A stretch of 64,000 bases of DNA from an uncultured Lachnospiraceae bacterium (GCA_900316075.1 ONBT01000014.1:1-64000); one strand, 5' to 3'. Shown: positions 1-9,894, counted from the stretch's first letter. A program made the numbers and translations. Notes: generated by a model from the sequence alone, not told the origin.

Positions 1-33
1 GCGCGGGCCCTGTCATTTTTGTTCTACAGCTAT

Positions 34-672
34 TTAAACTGCCGGCACCTTGAGGAGGTCGGAAAACGTCTTTATCGGAAAATCCGTCTTCCCGTACCCA
101 GCGGCCTCGCCGATGCCGACGGCAGTCATGCCGCCGGACCTGGCCGCATCAATGCCGGCGTGGGCGTCCTCGACTACAATGCAGTTTTCCGGGGATTCCC
201 CCAGGAATTCCGCGGCCTTCAAAAAGACCTCCGGATCCGGCTTGGACCTTGTGATATTGGTCCCGTCGGAAACAGCGTCGAAGTAGTCCCCCATGCCGAC
301 CTGCTCCAGGATGAACTTCGTATTCTTCGAAGAGGAACCGATGGCAAGCTTATGACCCCGCAGGCGGAGTTCATCCAGGGTCGAACGAACTTCATCGCTC
401 ATGTCGGAAGGTCCCATCGTAGCCAGCAGCTCCCGATAGGTATTGTTCTTCTCCTCCATCAGGGCATCTTTATCTTCCTGCGTGAGGGGAACGCCTTCAT
501 AGCGCTCAAGGATGATTTCCAGGCTGTCTGCCCGGCTCACTCCCCGGAGGCGGTTATTGATGGTCTCGTCAAAGTAGATGCCCATGCGGTCGGCCATGGC
601 CTTCCAGGCCTGATAGTGAAACTTGTCCGTAAAGACCAGGACCCCGTCCAGGTCAAATATGAATGCTTTCAT
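34..672 (-). CDS. pgmB: beta-phosphoglucomutase (HAD family)
   Basis: This HAD-superfamily mutase interconverts beta-glucose 1-phosphate and glucose 6-phosphate in the cytoplasm. The N-terminus carries the nucleophile motif FDLDGVL, with the two aspartates that form the phospho-aspartate and the acid/base. It is followed by HYQAW, typical of beta-PGM, then the GSSSKN motif, and SKPDPEVF and VVEDAHAGI for the Lys and Mg-binding acidic residues. The 212-residue length fits the family. The start ATG at 672 was chosen because the motif begins four residues later and a GGAAGG element precedes it; an upstream extension has no family match. Its start lies one base from the stop of the upstream GH43 gene, so the two are co-transcribed and probably finish the breakdown of imported glycans. 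Confidence 0.93.
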   Translation of the reverse strand: MKAFIFDLDGVLVFTDKFHYQAWKAMADRMGIYFDETINNRLRGVSRADSLEIILERYEGVPLTQEDKDALMEEKNNTYRELLATMGPSDMSDEVRSTLDELRLRGHKLAIGSSSKNTKFILEQVGMGDYFDAVSDGTNITRSKPDPEVFLKAAEFLGESPENCIVVEDAHAGIDAARSGGMTAVGIGEAAGYGKTDFPIKTFSDLLKVPAV

Positions 673-673
673 C

Positions 674-2578
674 TTAGATTCCTTCCACGACTTCCCCTTC
701 CGTGATTCCGGCGCCATTAAAGGCGTCAATACGGAAGCAGTATTTCTTTCCCTTCACGAGAGCCCCGATTTTCTGGACCAGCTGCTGCCCGTCCGTATAG
801 CGGATGTCCTTCGAAAAAATCATGTAGGAGTGATAGAGCTTGTCCGGAGCATTTCCCCAGAGGATGTTGTACCCTACAGCGTCTCCACGGTCTGCAATCC
901 GGCAGAGGACGTCCCGGTCTCCGACCCGCTCGAAGGTCCCTTCGGCCCTCGCAGGGAGCGGCTCGGGCCGGTGCCCGAAAATCCGAAGTCCGCTGACACA
1001 GGCCGCCTGCCCGAAGGGCAGTTCATGGATGATGAGCTTCAGAAAGCGAAGCTCCTCTCCATTTCCCTCATTTACAAGAACAAAGTCATGGGGCAGGCTG
1101 GTCTCCGCCTGGCTCTTGTCGCAGATGGTGAAAAACTCCTTCCCGTCCCGGGACCCGAGCAGGCTCCAGCGGGTGAAGTGGCGCTCCGTATCGATGTGGC
1201 GGTTTTCAATCAGGGTATCCTCTGCTGGGAAGGGTATGTCGGGCTTGTCATCCGCGAAGTTGATCTGGACGGCATTTACCGTAGAGCCCTCCGGAAGTTC
1301 GGCCTCGAGCCACTCTCCGGGCTCCCTGCTTCCCGCCTTCCACCAGGTCCGGACATTTTCCTCGCCCGCACGGGAAGGAGCATAGTCGATTGTCACATCC
1401 TTCCGGCCCCGCAGAGACGGTGTCTCCTGCCTGATGAAATCCGCATAGTCGGACTCTCCTGCTGCCGTCGAAGAAGCCCTGTACTTCGCCAGGGGGCTCA
1501 AAAGCATCCACTTGGGCTTAGCAAAAGGGTCCTGACGCAAATCATCGAGATCCTGCGGCCAGTCTCCGTAGCGCTGATTGCAGAAGATGTTTCCCGCCTC
1601 GTCGAAGCCCGCGGGCCAGAGACCGACCCGCCGTTCCATGGAGTCGTTTAAGGAAATCCGCATGGTCGCCGTATGCCACCAGGCCCCTTCGGAGTCCTCC
1701 AGGGTCGACCCGTGGCCGGCTCCCGGAATGAAGCCGCCCGGCTTATAAGAATAGGGCGCGTTTTCCGCCGGTGCGAAGGGACCGAGGGGGGAATCTGAGA
1801 CGTACACAGCATCCCCATAAACATTGATCTCAGCGGCAGGAAATGCGTGCTGCAGGTAGTACTTCCCTGCGTGCTTGGTCATCCAGGCCCCTTCGATGAA
1901 GGGCATGGCCGACTGGAACTGCCTTAAGAGTGCAAGCTCCGCCTCCGGAAGGTCTTCCGCCTTCTTCCCCTGCAGGGCCAGGAAGGCGTCGACGGCCGCG
2001 TCAATCTCTCCGGGCGTCCGGGGCTCGATGGAATTATCCTCCCCGATGCGCTCGTAGCCATTGACCTTGGGATTCCCGGAAATCAGGACCTTCTTCTCTC
2101 CAATCTGATGAAAAGTCTCCGGGTCCAGCTCCACGCCCCAGATGGGAGTGGCATTCGAGCAGCCCCAGTAGAAGTAGCATCTTCCGTCGTCGTCCACGAA
2201 GAAATTCGGGTCCCAGAAGTCGAAGGTCCCGGGAATCCGCTCGTATGGGCCATTTATCGGGTCTTTGGTCCGGTAAAAGTCACATATCTCTCCCCGCTTG
2301 GACGCAGAGAAAATAATATAGTCCCCCAGGACCCGTACGTCCGGAGCGTAGTCGTAAAGCGGCAGGTCGTCCGGAAGCGGATACTCCTCCCATTCACAGA
2401 GGTCCTCCGAGACCCAGACGGCCCGGGTCATGGAAGCAAACATATAGTACTTTCCCTGAAAAGAAATCAGAGAAGGATCCGCCGCCTCCCTTGAGATATG
2501 GTGGCTGCCGTCCAGAAAGTTTCGGATGAACTGGTACTTATAGGGTACGTTTAAGGGATTGCAGAAAATCCGGGCCAT
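674..2578 (-). CDS. glycoside hydrolase family 43 with C-terminal discoidin-like domain
   Basis: 634 residues. The N-terminal half is a GH43 five-bladed propeller. The catalytic base Asp lies in EAADPSLI, the pKa-modulating Asp in FWDPNFF, and the acid Glu in FIEGAWM, in the usual order. Residues from about 420 (EPGEWLEAELPEG, VNAVQINFADD) look like an F5/8-type C (discoidin) carbohydrate-binding domain, and the C-terminus may be a fibronectin-like fold. Family members act on arabinose, xylose or galactose linkages, and the exact substrate cannot be read here. No signal peptide is visible, so it probably acts on imported oligosaccharides. ATG 2578 follows a clear AAGGAG. A hairpin at 2600-2622 separates it from the upstream transporter gene. 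Confidence 0.9.
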   Translation of the reverse strand: MARIFCNPLNVPYKYQFIRNFLDGSHHISREAADPSLISFQGKYYMFASMTRAVWVSEDLCEWEEYPLPDDLPLYDYAPDVRVLGDYIIFSASKRGEICDFYRTKDPINGPYERIPGTFDFWDPNFFVDDDGRCYFYWGCSNATPIWGVELDPETFHQIGEKKVLISGNPKVNGYERIGEDNSIEPRTPGEIDAAVDAFLALQGKKAEDLPEAELALLRQFQSAMPFIEGAWMTKHAGKYYLQHAFPAAEINVYGDAVYVSDSPLGPFAPAENAPYSYKPGGFIPGAGHGSTLEDSEGAWWHTATMRISLNDSMERRVGLWPAGFDEAGNIFCNQRYGDWPQDLDDLRQDPFAKPKWMLLSPLAKYRASSTAAGESDYADFIRQETPSLRGRKDVTIDYAPSRAGEENVRTWWKAGSREPGEWLEAELPEGSTVNAVQINFADDKPDIPFPAEDTLIENRHIDTERHFTRWSLLGSRDGKEFFTICDKSQAETSLPHDFVLVNEGNGEELRFLKLIIHELPFGQAACVSGLRIFGHRPEPLPARAEGTFERVGDRDVLCRIADRGDAVGYNILWGNAPDKLYHSYMIFSKDIRYTDGQQLVQKIGALVKGKKYCFRIDAFNGAGITEGEVVEGI

Positions 2579-2599
2579 GGAATTCTCCTTTTGAAAAAT

Positions 2600-2622
2600 G
2601 GGGCTGTGAAGACCACAGCCCC
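2600..2622 (-). terminator. hairpin with T-run between transporter and GH43 gene
   Basis: A nine-bp stem (GGGGCTGTG / CACAGCCCC) is followed on the minus strand by ATTTTTC. It sits in the 66-bp gap between the transporter stop and the GH43 start, so it probably lets only part of the transcription continue into GH43 and pgmB. Confidence 0.65.
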
Positions 2623-2644
2623 GTACGCTCATTATTGTTTTACA

Positions 2645-4093
2645 TTATTCCTGTGCTTCTTTTGCCGCATGCTCAGCTGCCATCTTCTCTTTCATGGCTG
2701 CGATTTCAGGCGCATACTTCTTCAGGGGATAGAAGACGATGAGAATAATAATCGCGATGGAAACCAGAGCGGGCACCAGGAAGCGGACCGCATTCACGGC
2801 TTCGACGGTCTCCGCCGTCTGGCCGAAGGGGCCGTTTTGCGCATTGAAGCCGAAGATTGCGAGGATGGCGAGAAGGCCTGAGTTTACGACCGTGTTGCCG
2901 CACTTCTGGGCAAAGCCCTTGACGGAAGAGATAATGCCGTTTAACTGCTTTCCTTCCTTCAGCATAATGAAGTCGATGGTGTCGTTGACCAGGACGTTCA
3001 CCAGAGCATTTACCATGGCGCCGACCAGGGTCGCAATGAAGGACAGTACCAGGCAGAAGATCCAGTTGTTTCTTCCGAAGAAGAAGAGGACGAGGTAGCA
3101 GGCCACGGTCAGAACCTGGGATACGAGCAGGGCCCGGTAGCCGGTCTTGAAGACCTTGAGGAAGACGGGCATGAAGACCACCATGGAGAAGAGGGCTCCG
3201 AAGGAAACGGCTCCCATGTAGGTGGAAATCGTCCCCTGGATACCGGCGCCGATGGCGTCCTCTCCGGCCGTCAGGTCAACCCGCTTCGCGCACCAGATGT
3301 ACTGGGCATAGTAAACGCTTGATGCAAACATGAAGCCATAGGAAACGGAAGCCAGAACCCAGACAATCATGACAGGATAAACCTGAGGGTGACGGAAGAC
3401 GTACTTGAGCTGCTTGAAAGGATTCTCTCTCGAAACTTCCTGCAGGTACTTCTCCTTGCCGGTCTTGAAAAGGCCCCAGAAAGAGATGATGGCCAGGACG
3501 CCGTAGAGGATCATCAGGTTCCGGTAATTGCCGAAGACCGCTACCAGCTGGGGGGTCCATGTCGAAGCCACTGTGAAGGCTACCGCGCAGACGCCGGCGC
3601 CCATGGCGATGATCTTGTTCCGCTCCTGGTCGTTCAATGTAGCGGCCGGCAGAATCGCCATCTGGGGCATCGTGTAGGCCGTCACAATCATGCCGTAAAG
3701 CATATAGGTAATGAGGACGTAAGCGAATGTGGCCCCGTAGGACGAAAGGCCCGGATTCGTGAACAATAGAATCGCGTCAAAAAACAGCAGGATCGGGGTG
3801 AATGTGAAGTAAATCCGGTAGCGACCCCACTTGGACCTCGTATTGTCCGCGAGGACGCCCATCAGGGGGTCATTGATTGCGTCCCAGAGGGAGCAGATCA
3901 GCATGATGACGGAGAGGGAGGCCGCTGTAAGCCCCAGGTTCTCCTGAACGAAAATGGAATAATAGCTTGAAATCGTCGCAGCGATGGCCATGGCCCCGCC
4001 GTTTACGGATGTGGCGTGGAACCACTTAAAGGCCCGGCTGGTCTCTTCCTTGGGCTGGGCTTTCATTGCTGCAGCCGCCGTTACATCTGCCAT
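2645..4093 (-). CDS. GPH-family sugar:cation symporter (MFS)
   Basis: A 482-residue, twelve-helix transporter of the glycoside-pentoside-hexuronide:cation symporter family. After a short cytoplasmic N-terminus come SVNGGAMAIAATISSYYS and the family signature DAINDPLMGVLADNTRSKWGRYR, the loop 2-3 motif seen in MelB/XylP-type carriers. It should bring the oligosaccharides or glycosides of this locus across the inner membrane with Na+ or H+. ATG 4093 follows TTGGAGGT, and the longer reading has no family support. It is divergent from the AraC regulator at 4302; the shared 208-bp intergenic region carries a probable operator. A terminator-like hairpin lies after the stop. Confidence 0.9.
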   Translation of the reverse strand: MADVTAAAAMKAQPKEETSRAFKWFHATSVNGGAMAIAATISSYYSIFVQENLGLTAASLSVIMLICSLWDAINDPLMGVLADNTRSKWGRYRIYFTFTPILLFFDAILLFTNPGLSSYGATFAYVLITYMLYGMIVTAYTMPQMAILPAATLNDQERNKIIAMGAGVCAVAFTVASTWTPQLVAVFGNYRNLMILYGVLAIISFWGLFKTGKEKYLQEVSRENPFKQLKYVFRHPQVYPVMIVWVLASVSYGFMFASSVYYAQYIWCAKRVDLTAGEDAIGAGIQGTISTYMGAVSFGALFSMVVFMPVFLKVFKTGYRALLVSQVLTVACYLVLFFFGRNNWIFCLVLSFIATLVGAMVNALVNVLVNDTIDFIMLKEGKQLNGIISSVKGFAQKCGNTVVNSGLLAILAIFGFNAQNGPFGQTAETVEAVNAVRFLVPALVSIAIIILIVFYPLKKYAPEIAAMKEKMAAEHAAKEAQE

Positions 4094-4230
4094 AATATTT
4101 TTTACCTCCAAAAATACTCCCCCGGATACCCCCTTTTGAAAAGACATCCGGAAAATCAAAAATACCCGGGGCGGCTCCCCTGCCGCCCTTAACTGTCCTT
4201 ATATTACTTTCTAAAGAGTTTCTAAACAAT

Positions 4231-4277
4231 GTAGGGCATTTTTCAAAACCCGACATTTTTTCATATTTGTGGTATAG
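4231..4277 (+). promoter_or_regulatory. promoter for the AraC gene overlapping a probable AraC operator
   Basis: A -35-like CGACAT and a -10 TATAGT are separated by 16 bp just upstream of the AraC start. The block TGTAG-G-(CA)TTTTTC...CCGACATTTTTT overlaps the -35. A closely similar block occurs at about 13088-13122, upstream of the GH78 gene, and nowhere else that I noticed. Inference: this is the binding site of the regulator encoded at 4302, controlling the divergent transporter and itself. Confidence 0.5.
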
Positions 4278-4301
4278 TGGGGGTGAAAGGAGACTGGCAC
4301 T

Positions 4302-5435
4302 ATGGCTCTCTACACGACCTACGGCGATATACAGAAATTCATGGCGAACTACTACAAGAGGACCGGCTCCGGCCTCCAGTTCAACGAGGCCGCCGAGCGC
4401 ATGGCGGCAGCCGGAAAGCTTTCCGAGGAGGAGCCTCCCTTCGACCCCGGTCTCGATTACTACAGCCTTTCCGATGTGGAATTCGATAAAGCCGTGGACA
4501 GTTTCCCCATGACTTTGGGGCCCAGCCTCTATCAGCCCGAAATGAGCCGGGAGGTGGCCGAGGACAAGATGATTCCCTACCGGACTGACGTCTTCACCAT
4601 CCGTCATCCCCGATATACCCGGGCCTACACCCACCGGCACAATTATTTCGAGGTGGATGTGGTGGTAAAGGGCCACGGCCTTTTCTACTTCGAAGAGGAG
4701 GCGCCCCGGGAACTGAAGGAAGGAGAAATTGTCATTGTGGCCCCGGACTCCACCCACGACTTTCTGCTAGATGACGACTCCATCGTCTTCTGTATCTGCA
4801 TCCGGGCCTCCACATTTGATACGTCTTTCTTCTCCCTGATGGCAAGACAGGACCTCCTGTCCTTCTTCTTCCGCCAGACCTTAAGGGGCGGCAGCGACAA
4901 GGCCAACTACCTCCTCTTCTACACCGGAGGAAACAAAAAGCTCATCTACTACTGCCGCAGCCTTTTGATTGAAAGCCAGAAGGCGGACCCCTATTCCTCA
5001 ACCTGCGCCGTCTCCTATGTGAACCTCTTTTTCTCAGAGCTCCTCAGAGGCTACTCGAAGACCATCCGCTATTATAATTACGAGGGGGACGCTGACTTCA
5101 CCCTGATTCTCCAGTACGTCCAGCACAACTACCAGACCCTGACTCTGAAGTCCCTGGCGGAATTCTTCCACTACAGCGAGCCCCATCTCTGCAGCCTCAT
5201 CAAGGAGAACACCGGCAGCAACCTCACGGACCTGGTCCGCCGCCTCCGCATGCGGGACGCCGTCCACTACCTCATCGATACGGACATCAAGGTCAGCGAG
5301 ATTGCGGAAATCGTCGGATATAATTCCTCCGACCACTTCTCCCGGGTCTTCCGCAGCGAATACCACATGTCCCCCCGGGCCTACCGGGAAAAGAACAAGG
5401 CCGCCCAGGCCTTCATACCTTTTTCAACAGAATAA
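4302..5435 (+). CDS. AraC-family transcriptional regulator
   Basis: 377 residues. Residues 80-200 form a cupin-type sensing domain (HRHNYFEVDVVVKG, then EGEIVIVAPDSTHDF), which binds a sugar ligand in this family. Residues 265-365 form the double helix-turn-helix AraC domain, with LAEFFHYSEPHLCSLIKENTG in the first HTH and VSEIAEIVGYNSSDHFSRVF in the second. It is transcribed away from the GPH transporter and is the only regulator among the hydrolase genes, so it most likely activates the locus. AAGGAG lies before the ATG. The gene ends in the spaced word AATAATATAA and a strong terminator. Confidence 0.93.
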   Translation: MALYTTYGDIQKFMANYYKRTGSGLQFNEAAERMAAAGKLSEEEPPFDPGLDYYSLSDVEFDKAVDSFPMTLGPSLYQPEMSREVAEDKMIPYRTDVFTIRHPRYTRAYTHRHNYFEVDVVVKGHGLFYFEEEAPRELKEGEIVIVAPDSTHDFLLDDDSIVFCICIRASTFDTSFFSLMARQDLLSFFFRQTLRGGSDKANYLLFYTGGNKKLIYYCRSLLIESQKADPYSSTCAVSYVNLFFSELLRGYSKTIRYYNYEGDADFTLILQYVQHNYQTLTLKSLAEFFHYSEPHLCSLIKENTGSNLTDLVRRLRMRDAVHYLIDTDIKVSEIAEIVGYNSSDHFSRVFRSEYHMSPRAYREKNKAAQAFIPFSTE

Positions 5436-5464
5436 TATAAACCGCCGGCCTGTTCCTCTGCCGG

Positions 5465-5499
5465 AAAAAGCCCGGAAGCAGCGCGCTTCCGGGCTTTTT
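5465..5499 (+). terminator. intrinsic terminator after the AraC gene
   Basis: A perfect stem AAAAAGCCCGGAAGC / GCTTCCGGGCTTTTT with a five-base loop. It can work in both directions and also shields the converging GH3 gene. Confidence 0.9.
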
Positions 5500-5558
5500 C
5501 AGTGAATCCGTATCGTTACGAAGCAGCAGCTTTTTCTGGCTGCTTTCCATTTTCTTTT

Positions 5559-7277
5559 TCAGAGGTCCGTTCCGAAGGTCCCGCAGAAGGGGTCCACCGG
5601 GCTGACTCCCTTGAACTCGCTCCTTCCGACAAGCTTCTCCACCACGGCTTCCACTGTCTCCGCATTCGGGGTGTAGGCATTGATATAAGTCTTCACCATG
5701 GGCACGTCATAGAGGTGGTAGGGGTTGGCGAAGGAAATGAAAATTGCCGGAATGTCGTTTAAAAACCAGGGGGCATCGGCCGCCATCAGGGGCATGAAGT
5801 CCACCCGACGGACGACATGGTTCGAAGCCGTGTCGTAGTTGGCCGCATAGATAGCCAGGTCAAACTTTGCTTTGAGGTCACTTACTCCCTCTTCAAACAT
5901 CTCATGAAAGTCGGGCTTGTTCTGGTCATAGACCGTGACTTCAAAGCCCTCTTTTTCGAGCAGGACCTGCAGGGAGTGGACAGCCGATTCCGCGTCCGTC
6001 ATGGCTCCTCCCGTCCGGTCCTCCATATAGTAGAGGCGGACCCGCCTGGTCTTTTCGGGCGAGATGGGAAGGATATTTTCCTTGCTTTTGACCAGGGTCA
6101 CGGCCTGATCTGCACACTCTCTCGTCCATTCCCGGTGCTCTTTGCAGCTGATTACATCCATGTCCTCCGGCCCGGGCACCAGCGTTCCTTCTTCCTTCTT
6201 TTCGAAGAGGCCCATGGCTTCCTTCATGGCCAGAATCCGATAGACGGCCTCGTCCAGGCGCTCCATAGCTAGGGTCCCGTTTTCCAGGGCCTCATGCACT
6301 GCCTCGTAGTCCTCATCAATATTCTTGTTAAAGAGTATCATGTCACAGCCGGAAGCGATTGCGGCGGGAACGGCCTGCTTTCTCGGAAGGACTGCATTGA
6401 AGCCGATCATGGGAGTCGCGTCCGTGACAATCATCCCGTTGAAGCCCAGTTTCTTCCGAAGGAGCCCCTGCAGGATTTCCGGAGAAAGGGTGGCCGGCCG
6501 GATGTCCTGGTCCTTGATTTCCGGGTTGAAATACCGGGTATAGGCCGGCTGCAGGATGTGGCCCACCATGATGGAAAGGACACCGGATTCGATGACCTCT
6601 TTCCAGATTTTTCCGTAGGTCCCGTCATACTCTTCGACGGACAGGGTGTTGACGGAAGGAAGGAGATGCTGGTCCCGGTCATCCACCCCGTCCCCGGGGA
6701 AGTGCTTGGCCGCTGCGGCGATGCCGTATTCAGAAAGGCCTTTAAGCTGCTCCTTCACATTGGCAATCACCCTGTCCGGATTTCTTCCGAAGGAGCGGAC
6801 ATTGATGATGGGATTTTTGAAATTGATGTCCGGGTCGCAGATGGGGGCAAAGGACCAGTTGCAGCCGACGGCCGCCGCCTCCCGGCCGGAGATGACGCCC
6901 AGGCGGTAGGCATACTTCGTATCCCCGGTTGCTCCGACCTCCATGGGCCTTGCATAGTAGGTTCCGTCCGAAACGATGCCATTGCCGCCGGACTCGAGAT
7001 TTGCCGCCGTAAGAAGGGGAATCGGGCTCGCTTCCTGCAGGGCTCCGATGGCCTTTCGAATCTCCTTTGAAGGTCCCGGCCGGTACATGATTCCGCCGGG
7101 CATATACTTCCCCGCAAAGGCTGAAAGCTTGTCCTCCTCGAAGTCATTTACTATGGGGCAGAAGACCTGGCCCACCTTCTCCTCCGTATTCATAGCGGAC
7201 AGCCGCTCTTCCACCTTCTCTGCCTGCCCTGCCGTCAGGTTAAACGGCTTTTTTGTAATATCAATATCTGCAATCAT
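5559..7277 (-). CDS. glycoside hydrolase family 3 (NagZ-like N-terminal domain)
   Basis: 572 residues. The TIM barrel carries PGGIMYRPGPS near the start, KHFPGDGVDDRDQH around residue 190 (the loop that carries the acid/base His in NagZ-type GH3 enzymes) and the nucleophile Asp in IVTDATPMIG. A second alpha/beta domain follows from about residue 400. NagZ-type members release beta-linked N-acetylhexosamine, often by phosphorolysis or hydrolysis; the exact activity here is inferred from the motif only. There is no signal peptide, so it is cytoplasmic. AAGGAACG precedes the ATG. It is downstream of the GH2 and GH78 genes in the same direction, with an 83-bp gap to GH2, and is probably co-transcribed. 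Confidence 0.88.
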   Translation of the reverse strand: MIADIDITKKPFNLTAGQAEKVEERLSAMNTEEKVGQVFCPIVNDFEEDKLSAFAGKYMPGGIMYRPGPSKEIRKAIGALQEASPIPLLTAANLESGGNGIVSDGTYYARPMEVGATGDTKYAYRLGVISGREAAAVGCNWSFAPICDPDINFKNPIINVRSFGRNPDRVIANVKEQLKGLSEYGIAAAAKHFPGDGVDDRDQHLLPSVNTLSVEEYDGTYGKIWKEVIESGVLSIMVGHILQPAYTRYFNPEIKDQDIRPATLSPEILQGLLRKKLGFNGMIVTDATPMIGFNAVLPRKQAVPAAIASGCDMILFNKNIDEDYEAVHEALENGTLAMERLDEAVYRILAMKEAMGLFEKKEEGTLVPGPEDMDVISCKEHREWTRECADQAVTLVKSKENILPISPEKTRRVRLYYMEDRTGGAMTDAESAVHSLQVLLEKEGFEVTVYDQNKPDFHEMFEEGVSDLKAKFDLAIYAANYDTASNHVVRRVDFMPLMAADAPWFLNDIPAIFISFANPYHLYDVPMVKTYINAYTPNAETVEAVVEKLVGRSEFKGVSPVDPFCGTFGTDL

Positions 7278-7360
7278 GCTGCACGTTCCTTCTTAATACT
7301 GCTTCCACGCCATACGCAAAAACTTTGTTCCGGAATTTCTTCCTTTCCCAGGCCCACTTC

Positions 7361-9772
7361 TCAGACGGTAATTTCTGCAGAAAGTCCGTCGTCGCTCTGC
7401 ACGCTGACCTTCACCTGCTGCCCTTCCGTCCGCCGGATCACGGCCAGGGCCCGGCCGTTCCAGGTCTTTGAATGGTCCGTGAAGAAGGGCTCCTCGTATC
7501 TGGGATTGCCCGTGGTGAAGCCCAGGAGCTGTCCGCCTGTGACGGACACTCTCAGGGTCCCGTCGTAGGCCGTAAAAATATTCCCGTCTCCATCCATGAC
7601 CTCTGCCGATATGAAGACCAGTTCTTTTCCGCTGTCCTCATTCGTGAGAAAAATTTTCTCCGGACCGGCTGATGTTTTGAGAACCGCCTCGGAAATGGCC
7701 TGTCCGTCATGCATGGACACGGCTTTGAGTTCTCCCGGCGTGTATACCGTTTCAAAGAGAACCCGGTGCTCATCTCCTGCTGCCTGCCGGCCAATCTCTT
7801 TTCCATTGGCATAGAGGATGACTTCATCGCCTGCCGTATAGACTTCCACAGTCACGGGCTTTCCTTCCTGCCCCGGCCAAGTCCAGGAGGAGACGGCATC
7901 AGAAAGGGGCCAGGGGGTCTTAAAGACCTGCGCCCCGTGAAAGGCAGGATTCTGCACCCCGATATAGGTTTCCGTCGTCTGCCCGAAAACGAGCTCCCTG
8001 AGATAGGACATAGGCCGGCGGAAGCCTGTGATATCGATATCTCCATCATAGGAAAGCATGGCGGGCCAGGCTGCGTCGAAACCGCCCTCGGTCGGCGTAT
8101 GGCCGACAATGCCAAGACCGGCCTCTCCGATATAGTCCCAGCCGGTCCAGGTGAAATCCCCGATGACATTAGGGCAATGAAGGATGGTCTTCCAGTTCTT
8201 TGCTATGGCCGGCGGGTAGGTCTCGCTGCCGACGATGACCCGGTTGGGATAAGTCACCCGGTCTTCCTCATAGCGGGAATCCATGTAGTTATAACCGACG
8301 ACATCCAGGAAGGAATCCGCCATCTCCAGCCGCTCCGAAATGGCCGGGTGGCGGACGATTTCACCCATGTGGGCATCCATGGCCCCCATGAAATCATTGA
8401 CGTTGCCACCCTCGGGGGCACTATTTGCCGCGGCCAGAACGTCTCTCATGATTTCGCCCATCCGGTCCCCGGCGGCGAAGACCCCGTTGATTCCGGCCGT
8501 CACGGGCCTGGTCGGGTCGAGGCTTCTTACCAGGGCGCTGAGGGCCGCCCCGGTCTTCGCCCCGGCCGGAGTTCCGATTTCAGGGATCTCATTTCCGATG
8601 GAATAGAGGATGACGGACGGGTGATTGATGTCCTTCTTTACCATGGCAGCAAGGTCGCCCTTCCAGGAGTCCTCGAATGAAACGCCATAGTCAAAGTCCC
8701 CCTTGAGCCGGGTCCACATGTCGGAAAACTCGTCCATCACATACATGCCAAGCTCGTCGCAGGCCCTTAAGAGTTCCCCGGAAGCAGGATTATGGGCCAT
8801 GCGGATGGCGTTAAAACCGGCCGCCTTCAGTCTCTTCACCTTCCGATAGGCAGCGTCATAATATTCCGCCGCCCCGATGGGGCCGTTGTCGTGGTGGATG
8901 CAGGCTCCCCGGAGCTTGACTGTCTCCCCGTTCACCCGCAGGCCATTTTCGCTGTCCACGGAAAGGGTCCGGACGCCGAAAATGCCTTCGGTAGAATCCA
9001 CAAGGGTCTCATCCTCTTTTAGTACAGTCTCACAGGTGTAAAGAGCCGGATTTTCTGCCGACCAGGCCTGGATATCTGAAAGGCGGATCCGCTGGCTTAC
9101 CATCCGCTCTTCCCCTCCGAAAAGGACAAGGCGGGTAACTTCCCGGCCGACGGTCTTCCCCTTCCCATCGGTGACCGTAGTCAAAAGAAGGAGAGGACGA
9201 CGGAGGGGCTCTGCATTAGTAATATCCGTTTCCACGCGGACCGTGGCCCGGCCGCCGTCGATGGCTTCGGTAAAGGTCCGTACGCCCCGGGGCGGGATAT
9301 AGGTCTTGCCGGAGGAAAGAATGTATACATTCCGATAGATGCCCGAACCCGGATACCAGCGGCTGTTCTTTGGCGTACAGTTTCGGACCTCGACCCGAAT
9401 CGAGTTTTCTTCCCCGTACCGGAGATAGTCATCCAGCGATACAAAAAACTCCGTGTAGCCGTTCAGTTCACGCCCGGCCTCCTGCTCGTTCACGTAGACC
9501 AGGGCGTTCATGTAAACCCCGCCGAAAGCCAGGACCAGGTGCTCGTTTCGCTGTTCTTCCGAGACAAAAAGCTTCTTTTCATAGACGTAGTTTCCCCCGT
9601 CGTAGAAGCCTGTATTCGTCCCGTTTGCGCTGTCCTCATGGGGAAGGCGCTCCATCATGGCGTCGTGGGGCAGGTCCACACTCTTCGCGTTTTCCGGCAC
9701 CGACCAGACCAGGGCGAAGGAGTCCCTGTCCTCCCAGAATTTCCAGTCCTTGTTGAAGTTTTCTGCTTTCAT
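7361..9772 (-). CDS. glycoside hydrolase family 2 (beta-galactosidase-like)
   Basis: 803 residues with the full GH2 layout: sugar-binding jelly roll (about 1-160, including NSRWYPGSGIYRNV), an immunoglobulin-like domain, a TIM barrel from about 275, then C-terminal beta domains. The acid/base Glu is in YSIGNEIPE and the nucleophile Glu in IVGSETYPP. FNAIRMAHNP is the usual barrel motif. The GH2 family covers beta-galactosidase, beta-mannosidase and beta-glucuronidase; the layout best fits a beta-galactosidase-type enzyme, and the substrate is not certain. There is no secretion signal. It is part of the minus-strand hydrolase run with GH78 and GH3. Confidence 0.9.
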   Translation of the reverse strand: MKAENFNKDWKFWEDRDSFALVWSVPENAKSVDLPHDAMMERLPHEDSANGTNTGFYDGGNYVYEKKLFVSEEQRNEHLVLAFGGVYMNALVYVNEQEAGRELNGYTEFFVSLDDYLRYGEENSIRVEVRNCTPKNSRWYPGSGIYRNVYILSSGKTYIPPRGVRTFTEAIDGGRATVRVETDITNAEPLRRPLLLLTTVTDGKGKTVGREVTRLVLFGGEERMVSQRIRLSDIQAWSAENPALYTCETVLKEDETLVDSTEGIFGVRTLSVDSENGLRVNGETVKLRGACIHHDNGPIGAAEYYDAAYRKVKRLKAAGFNAIRMAHNPASGELLRACDELGMYVMDEFSDMWTRLKGDFDYGVSFEDSWKGDLAAMVKKDINHPSVILYSIGNEIPEIGTPAGAKTGAALSALVRSLDPTRPVTAGINGVFAAGDRMGEIMRDVLAAANSAPEGGNVNDFMGAMDAHMGEIVRHPAISERLEMADSFLDVVGYNYMDSRYEEDRVTYPNRVIVGSETYPPAIAKNWKTILHCPNVIGDFTWTGWDYIGEAGLGIVGHTPTEGGFDAAWPAMLSYDGDIDITGFRRPMSYLRELVFGQTTETYIGVQNPAFHGAQVFKTPWPLSDAVSSWTWPGQEGKPVTVEVYTAGDEVILYANGKEIGRQAAGDEHRVLFETVYTPGELKAVSMHDGQAISEAVLKTSAGPEKIFLTNEDSGKELVFISAEVMDGDGNIFTAYDGTLRVSVTGGQLLGFTTGNPRYEEPFFTDHSKTWNGRALAVIRRTEGQQVKVSVQSDDGLSAEITV

Positions 9773-9894
9773 GAAAATCGTCCTGTTCTATCGGCTGCCA
9801 TAAGAGGCAGCGTTTTTGTATACATTTTTGCGTGATACGTTTATGTATTGTCGTGTAGCTTCATGCTATTCACTTCGCAGCATTGTCCTTCGGC

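Noticed and set aside
4026-4757. 243-codon minus-strand frame over the AraC gene
   Set aside because: It is antisense to a clear AraC protein and overlaps the transporter start; it is a shadow frame.
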